From Chryseobacterium sp. YIM B08800 (GTDB taxonomy: Bacteria > Bacteroidota > Bacteroidia > Flavobacteriales > Weeksellaceae): 64,000 nt of DNA. The stretch covers positions 1 through 64,000 of the forward strand of contig NZ_JAPDKN010000019.1 of the NCBI RefSeq assembly GCF_026163565.1. The letters run 5' to 3'. Position 1 is the first letter of the stretch. Each line of letters opens with the position of its first letter. The notes below the pieces were generated by a model that worked only from the letters and a program-made list of their open reading frames with translations, was not told the DNA's origin and did not search any database. Below are positions 60,066 through 64,000 of this stretch, piece by piece. Made by a program: the position numbers and the translations under genes.

Positions 60066-60671
60066 ATGAAAATAATCTGCATAGGAAGAAATTACAGCGA
60101 ACACGCAAAAGAATTGGGAAATGCTATTCCCGATCAACCTGTGATTTTTATGAAACCCGACACCGCGGTTTTAAAAGGAAACGATTTTTACATCCCTGAA
60201 TTCTCCAATGATGTACATTACGAATTGGAAGTGGTGGTAAAAATTTCAAAAGGTGGAAAATACATCCAAAAAGAATCTGCTAACAAACATTATGAAGAAA
60301 TCGGTTTGGGAATCGATTTTACAGCAAGAGATTTACAAAGCGACCTGAAATCTAAGGGTCTTCCGTGGGAACTGGCAAAAGGTTTTGATGGTTCTGCAGT
60401 GGTAAGCAGTTTTTTTAAAAAAGAAAATTATAATCTTGAATCTTTGAATTTTTCACTTCTAAAAAACAAAGAAAAAGTACAAAACGGAAATTCAAAAGAT
60501 ATGATCTTCAGTATTGATGATATTATTGCTTTCGTTTCGCAGTATTTTACATTAAGAGTTGGTGATCTGATCTTCACAGGAACTCCGGAGGGTGTAGGAA
60601 AAGTATCTGAAAATGACGTATTGGAAGCCTATCTTGAGGAAGAAAAAATCTTAGATATAAGAATTATGTAA
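60066..60671 (+). CDS. fumarylacetoacetate hydrolase (FAH) family protein
   Basis: A 201-residue member of the FAH superfamily, single-domain type. Motifs: IICIGRNYSEHAKELG at the start, FMKPDTAVL, the metal-binding HYELEVVVKI (Glu pair), GIDFTARDLQSDLKSKGLPWELAKGFDGSA and the end GDLIFTGTPEGVGKV. The family includes acylpyruvase-type hydrolases and decarboxylases. Exact substrate not predictable. Confidence 0.92.
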   Translation: MKIICIGRNYSEHAKELGNAIPDQPVIFMKPDTAVLKGNDFYIPEFSNDVHYELEVVVKISKGGKYIQKESANKHYEEIGLGIDFTARDLQSDLKSKGLPWELAKGFDGSAVVSSFFKKENYNLESLNFSLLKNKEKVQNGNSKDMIFSIDDIIAFVSQYFTLRVGDLIFTGTPEGVGKVSENDVLEAYLEEEKILDIRIM

Positions 60672-60740
60672 CATTATCATTTAAGATTGGTCTGTTTTTT
60701 TCATATCTTTAAGAAGACTTAAATTACAAATTCAAAGCTT

Positions 60741-61178
60741 ATGATAAACATTATTTTACCTGTAGATTTTGGGGAGAAAACAGACCAGCTTGTTGATGGC
60801 GCAGTAAAATTTGCCAAAGAAGTAAACGGAAAAATTTGCCTTATTCATGTTGCGCCAACAGATATTGGTTTTGCAATCGGAGATATGGGATATCAGTACT
60901 TTCCGGAAGTGGAAGAAAATGAAATAAGAGAAGAACTGGTTCTTTTAAATAAAATCAACCAAAGAGTTCTCGCTCAGGATGTAGAATGCGAACATATTCT
61001 GAAACAAGGTATCGCAAAAGATATTATTCTGGAATATTCTGATCTTAAAAATGCCAGTTACATTGTAATGGGCTCTCATGGAAGAAGTGGCATTTACGAT
61101 GTATTTGTAGGAAGTTTAACCAAAGGATTAACGAAAAGCTCGAAAATTCCGGTATTGGTTCTTCCAATTCACGAATAA
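60741..61178 (+). CDS. universal stress protein family
   Basis: A 145-residue UspA-fold protein. ILPVDFGEKTDQLVDGAVKFAKEVNGKICLIHV opens the domain, and the ATP-binding loop GSHGRSGIYDVFVGSLTKGLTKSSKIPVLVLPI closes it (G-2x-G-9x-G(S/T) pattern). Likely a stress-responsive ATP-binding protein in the cytosol. Monocistronic. Confidence 0.9.
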   Translation: MINIILPVDFGEKTDQLVDGAVKFAKEVNGKICLIHVAPTDIGFAIGDMGYQYFPEVEENEIREELVLLNKINQRVLAQDVECEHILKQGIAKDIILEYSDLKNASYIVMGSHGRSGIYDVFVGSLTKGLTKSSKIPVLVLPIHE

Positions 61179-61200
61179 AATATATTACTTATCAACGTAA

Positions 61201-61236
61201 AAAAGACCGATCAAAAATTTTGACCGGTCTTTTTCT
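61201..61236. terminator. bidirectional terminator
   Basis: Stem AAAAGACCGATCAAAA with a near-complementary right arm. A and T tracts on both sides suit both the stress-protein gene and the convergent small membrane gene. Confidence 0.8.
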
Positions 61237-61250
61237 ATATAACCAATTAA

Positions 61251-61484
61251 TTAACCTTCTTTTTTATAGATCGCAGGATCGTAGTAAGGGTGCTTCCCTT
61301 CTGTAGGAGAATAATAATCTTTGTCTTTGTCTCCACCAAGAGTTACCACCAAAACGTAGCACCAATACGTGAATAGTACGCAACATACTGCGAACAAAAT
61401 CCAGTTTAAAACGTTTCCAAAAATATCGTAGAAACCAAATGCCCATTTGAATGCATCACTTAAGAATAGAAAGAAAGACGTCAT
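61251..61484 (-). CDS. small membrane protein, probably DUF6341
   Basis: A 77-residue protein with one strong transmembrane helix (VLNWILFAVCCVLFTYWCYVLVVTL, about residues 25-49) and a conserved-looking acidic/aromatic C terminus DYYSPTEGKHPYYDPAIYK. It probably belongs to a small Bacteroidota family annotated DUF6341. Function unknown. Divergent from the membrane-protein gene at 61527, with overlapping promoter boxes between them. Confidence 0.75.
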   Translation of the reverse strand: MTSFFLFLSDAFKWAFGFYDIFGNVLNWILFAVCCVLFTYWCYVLVVTLGGDKDKDYYSPTEGKHPYYDPAIYKKEG

Positions 61485-61502
61485 TATTTTCCTTTTTTAA
61501 AT

Positions 61503-61510
61503 TAACTTTG
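61503..61510 (+). promoter_or_regulatory. -7 element (TAACTTTG) for the 61527 gene
   Basis: TAnnTTTG on the plus strand, 2 bp from a minus-strand -7 box. Confidence 0.6.
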
Positions 61511-61512
61511 CA

Positions 61513-61520
61513 CAAATTTA
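61513..61520 (-). promoter_or_regulatory. -7 element (TAAATTTG) for the small membrane protein gene
   Basis: TAnnTTTG on the minus strand, facing the plus-strand box across 2 bp. Confidence 0.6.
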
Positions 61521-61526
61521 TAAAAA

Positions 61527-62432
61527 ATGTTTAGATTACTTTCAAAAGAAAGCAATATTTTTTCAATTCCTGTGTACATTGGTTTTCTGCTTTTAATAGT
61601 AATACTATTTAACATCCTGAATTTCAATACTTATGAAGGGATTATTGCAGGAATTACTTTTGTAGGAATTGCATTGGGATATTTCTGTTTCAACGCCATT
61701 GATCTTAATTATCACACTCATTTACCATTGTTCCTCTACACATTTTTTATTTTCGGATTGTACGATGGCAATATCGACCTCGGAATTGCAGTTGCCATTC
61801 TTACCAATTCTTTTCTTTTGCTGCTTTTAACGAGTACAAATGAAGATGTAAGAAAGAAATCATACGTTTTGGTAGGCTCTATTGTTGCGCTCAACTTTAT
61901 ATTTTTGCCAACAACCTGGCCGATGATGATTTTCGTATTGATACATTTAATAGTTACTTCAGAAAGAGTTGCTTTAAATATTTTCAGATTTTTGTTGGGA
62001 ATTATCCTGATTGGACTGAGCTATTTTTCGGTGATGTTTTTCTTTCAGTTCAATTCCTGGAATACCGATTACATTCCTTTTGGAAAAATAGAAATGATGA
62101 CGGATTACACAGACTTATTTTCGCTGATTCCTATCGCTTTAATGCTAATTTATGCAATATATGACCACTTTACTCATTATAATAAGAAAAGCCCTGTAAG
62201 CAGATATAAATATACTTTTTTGCTGGTTTTTTCTTTGGCTCAGCTTATAAGCATCGTTCTTTATATGAATAAAAGCTACGAATATTTATTACTTCTGGCT
62301 TTCCCTTCAACGATCATCTTAAGCAGAATGTTTAAGTTTTTACCTAAATACTGGATGCAGGAAACCTGTGTTTGGTTAACGATTGTAAGCTTATTTGCTT
62401 TTAAAGCAGGAACTCACTTTAATTTATTTTAA
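61527..62432 (+). CDS. polytopic membrane protein, probably DUF6427
   Basis: A 301-residue protein with about eight or nine predicted transmembrane helices and almost no soluble part. It starts MFRLLSKESNIFSIPVYIGFLLLIVILFNIL, a pattern I associate with the Bacteroidota family annotated DUF6427. No catalytic motif. It starts 42 bp from the divergent small membrane gene and is followed after 12 bp by the DUF3109 gene, so those two are an operon. Confidence 0.75.
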   Translation: MFRLLSKESNIFSIPVYIGFLLLIVILFNILNFNTYEGIIAGITFVGIALGYFCFNAIDLNYHTHLPLFLYTFFIFGLYDGNIDLGIAVAILTNSFLLLLLTSTNEDVRKKSYVLVGSIVALNFIFLPTTWPMMIFVLIHLIVTSERVALNIFRFLLGIILIGLSYFSVMFFFQFNSWNTDYIPFGKIEMMTDYTDLFSLIPIALMLIYAIYDHFTHYNKKSPVSRYKYTFLLVFSLAQLISIVLYMNKSYEYLLLLAFPSTIILSRMFKFLPKYWMQETCVWLTIVSLFAFKAGTHFNLF

Positions 62433-62444
62433 AAAAAAAAGATT

Positions 62445-63029
62445 ATGATTCAAATAGACGATAAATTAATTTCTGAAGATATTTTTTCTGAAGAATTTGT
62501 TTGTAACCTTACCAAATGTAAAGGTGCATGTTGTGTAGAAGGCGATGTAGGAGCTCCTTTAGACAAAGATGAGCTTGTGATTTTAGATAATATTTATGAT
62601 AAAATAAAGCCTTATCTTACAGAAGCAGGTATTAAAGCACTGGACGAACAAGGAACTTGGACAACCGATCCTTCCGACGGAATGTATGTGACACCAATGG
62701 TGGAAGATGCAGAATGTGCTTATGTAACATTCGACGAAAAAGGAATCACAAAATGCGGAATCGAAAAAGCTTACGAAGATGGCGCTGTAGATTGGCAGAA
62801 ACCAATTTCGTGTCACCTCTACCCGATCAGAGTTACCGACTATTCTACATTCTCAGCTTTAAACTATCATGAGTGGAATGTTTGCAGCGACGCCTGTACT
62901 TTAGGAAAAGAACTTCAGGTTCCGGTGTATAAATTCCTTAAAACTCCGCTTACCAGAAAATATGGTGAAGATTTTTATGCTACTTTGAGTGATGTTGCTG
63001 AAGAGTGGAAGAAAGAATATGGGAAATAG
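62445..63029 (+). CDS. DUF3109 family protein (Cys-rich)
   Basis: A 194-residue cytosolic protein. The N-terminal CNLTKCKGACCVEGDVGAPL contains the Cys cluster characteristic of DUF3109. Further conserved cysteines lie in ECAYVTFDEKGITKCGIEKAY, ISCHLYPIRV and NVCSDACTLGKEL. The pattern suggests metal (zinc or iron) binding, possibly an iron-sulfur cluster. Biochemical role unknown. Operon with the upstream membrane protein. A heptamer array abuts its stop codon. Confidence 0.9.
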   Translation: MIQIDDKLISEDIFSEEFVCNLTKCKGACCVEGDVGAPLDKDELVILDNIYDKIKPYLTEAGIKALDEQGTWTTDPSDGMYVTPMVEDAECAYVTFDEKGITKCGIEKAYEDGAVDWQKPISCHLYPIRVTDYSTFSALNYHEWNVCSDACTLGKELQVPVYKFLKTPLTRKYGEDFYATLSDVAEEWKKEYGK

Positions 63030-63057
63030 TTGATAGTTGATAGTTGATAGTTGATAG
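63030..63057. repeat. tandem heptamer array (TTGATAG)x4
   Basis: Four perfect copies beginning at the base after the DUF3109 stop codon. Confidence 0.9.
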
Positions 63058-63097
63058 TTGAAAAATAAATGATTTCGCTATTATTATATTTCGATGC

Positions 63098-63150
63098 CTT
63101 TAAAGTCCCGAAGGGACGACTTAATAAGGAATAGGATGAAGTCCTGTTAA
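63098..63150. repeat. possible GTCCCGAAGGGAC intergenic element
   Basis: A 13-bp palindrome (GTCCC GAA GGGAC) followed by AGGATGAAGTCCTGTTAATGATG. Likely a dispersed intergenic repeat. No second copy in this window. Confidence 0.35.
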
Positions 63151-63210
63151 TGATGATTTCAATTAAATGCAATTATCACAAAACATTTTAGCATTATTCT
63201 TAAAAAAACA

Positions 63211-63240
63211 AACCACCGCAGAAAAATTTCTTCGGTGGTT
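63211..63240 (-). terminator. terminator after the M16 peptidase at the window edge
   Basis: Stem AACCACCG/CGGTGGTT with a T-rich tail on the minus strand. Confidence 0.8.
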
Positions 63241-63264
63241 CTCATTATATGTAATCGACTAAGA

Positions 63265-64000
63265 TTATTTTGCTGCAGAAGCTTTTACTGCTCCAGAAGC
63301 TTCTTTTTTAGGAGCATTTTCCCAACCGTCTTCTGGCATTAAAGTAGCTATAATTCTGTTTTTTGTCAGGTATTTCTTAGCAACATCCTGTAGATCTTTT
63401 ACAGTCAATGCTTTTACTTTTTCCTGATAATTTAAGATTTCGTACTTATCGCTTCCGTCTAATTGGTTTTTAGAAATAGCATTCATCCAATAATTATTGT
63501 CTTTGATGTCTGTTTTATAATCATTCATCTCCCCTTCTTTGTACTTATCAAGATCTTTTTGTTCCGGACCTTTATCTATTAGTTTTTGAAGTTCTGCAAT
63601 GGCACTTTTCGTCAGTTTATCTGCATTTTCAGGTCCACAAGGGAAGCTTAAGCTAAAACTATAGCTGCTGTAAGGTACTTTCCCCATATAACCTCTTGCT
63701 CCACCGCCGTAAATTCCACTTTCGTCTTCTCTCAGTTTTTCAATAACTTTGATGGTTGCCACTTCACCTAATGCTGAAAGTGCCAAAGCTTCTTTCTCGT
63801 TATAAGGAGCTTCACCCGAATAAACGATCTGAACCATACTCTTCGGATCTTTACCTTTTTTATAGACTTTGGTATAATCTCCGGTGATTCCTCTATATCC
63901 TGTGTCTTTGAAATTGGTAGTTTTTCCTGTAGTTGGTAAACTTGCGATATACTGTAAAACTTCATTTTTAAATTTAGCTTCATCAATATTTCCTACAAAA
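63265..64000 (-). CDS. M16 family peptidase, C-terminal part (runs off the window)
   Basis: The frame is open from the window edge (FVGNIDEAKF) to the stop codon, about 244 residues, so the true start lies beyond 64000. The segment is the second half of an M16 unit: the FVGNIDE strand, RESGIYGGG-like R/Y motif (here REDESGIYGGGARGYMGKVPYSSYSF) and the helix ending VKDLQDVAKKYLTKNRII. The Lys/Ala-rich tail is short. It is probably a large PqqL-type periplasmic protease. The ATG at 63837 is internal, not a start. Confidence 0.85.
   Translation of the reverse strand, partial: FVGNIDEAKFKNEVLQYIASLPTTGKTTNFKDTGYRGITGDYTKVYKKGKDPKSMVQIVYSGEAPYNEKEALALSALGEVATIKVIEKLREDESGIYGGGARGYMGKVPYSSYSFSLSFPCGPENADKLTKSAIAELQKLIDKGPEQKDLDKYKEGEMNDYKTDIKDNNYWMNAISKNQLDGSDKYEILNYQEKVKALTVKDLQDVAKKYLTKNRIIATLMPEDGWENAPKKEASGAVKASAAK

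Noticed and set aside
63768-63986. Separate minus-strand ORF overlapping the M16 fragment, suggesting a frameshift
   Set aside because: The main frame stays open to the window edge with a normal M16 sequence, so the gene is simply cut by the window and the other ORF is a shadow.
1-64000. tRNA, rRNA, tmRNA, RNase P or SRP RNA genes
   Set aside because: No cloverleaf-like or signature conserved sequences of these RNAs were recognised by eye. A covariance-model scan would be needed to be certain.

Overview
This 64 kb window is chromosomal DNA from a member of the Bacteroidota, most likely a flavobacterium of the Chryseobacterium/Weeksellaceae group. The base composition is AT-rich. Promoters follow the Bacteroidota -33/-7 pattern (TTTG, about 19 bp, TAnnTTTG), and Shine-Dalgarno sites are largely absent. 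Lineage-typical families occur: GLPGLI proteins, a PNGase F homologue, paired M16 peptidases, an OstA-like protein and an LtaS-like sulfatase. I saw no rRNA, tRNA, CRISPR array or intact insertion sequence. Most of the window is ordinary core genome.

Left part (1-18,000): a secreted alpha/beta hydrolase, a PcrA/UvrD helicase, an M16 peptidase pair (one catalytic, one lacking the zinc motif), secG, recR with a glycosyltransferase, a LURP-one/scramblase-like protein, a lipoprotein and the Xaa-His dipeptidase pepD. Two RelE/ParE-type toxin-antitoxin pairs flank a GNAT acetyltransferase, a LOG-family enzyme and a prolyl oligopeptidase. A ferredoxin and its reductase follow.

Middle-left (18,000-26,400): a two-component system (membrane histidine kinase plus LuxR-type response regulator). 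Downstream on the same strand are two similar, gene-free transcription units of about 370 and 430 nt. Each has a conserved 5' block, one or two GAAA-tetraloop hairpins, and a terminator whose stem pairs fully only on the minus strand. Operator-like palindromes precede both. This is the best candidate here for an undescribed regulatory RNA system. Then come pheS, a YceI lipoprotein and an orphan ABC ATPase.

Centre (26,400-35,300): a PhnA/YjdM protein, an RsmB-like methyltransferase, a GLPGLI-PNGase F fusion, asnB, two secreted proteins and tyrS. tyrS is preceded by a near-leaderless 32-codon ORF with a Tyr-rich run and by mutually exclusive hairpins ending in a terminator, which is a ribosome-mediated attenuator.

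Centre-right (35,300-42,800): a seven-gene minus-strand TerY-P-type stress cluster: two TerD proteins, two VWA (TerY) proteins, a PP2C phosphatase, a secreted protein of unknown function and a protein kinase with a zinc ribbon. Repeats (MITE-like inverted-repeat elements and a direct repeat of about 80 bp) sit in its spacers.

Right part (42,900-64,000): a flippase-like membrane protein, panD, HU, pdxH, YqgE, aminotransferases, a START-like protein, an OstA-like protein with a Fur regulator, kup, pdhB, an LtaS-like sulfatase, pssA, a DEDDh exonuclease, a FAH-family protein, a universal stress protein and small membrane proteins. The window ends inside a third M16 peptidase. Intergenic regions carry a recurring family of 7-bp-period repeats and other palindromic repeats.
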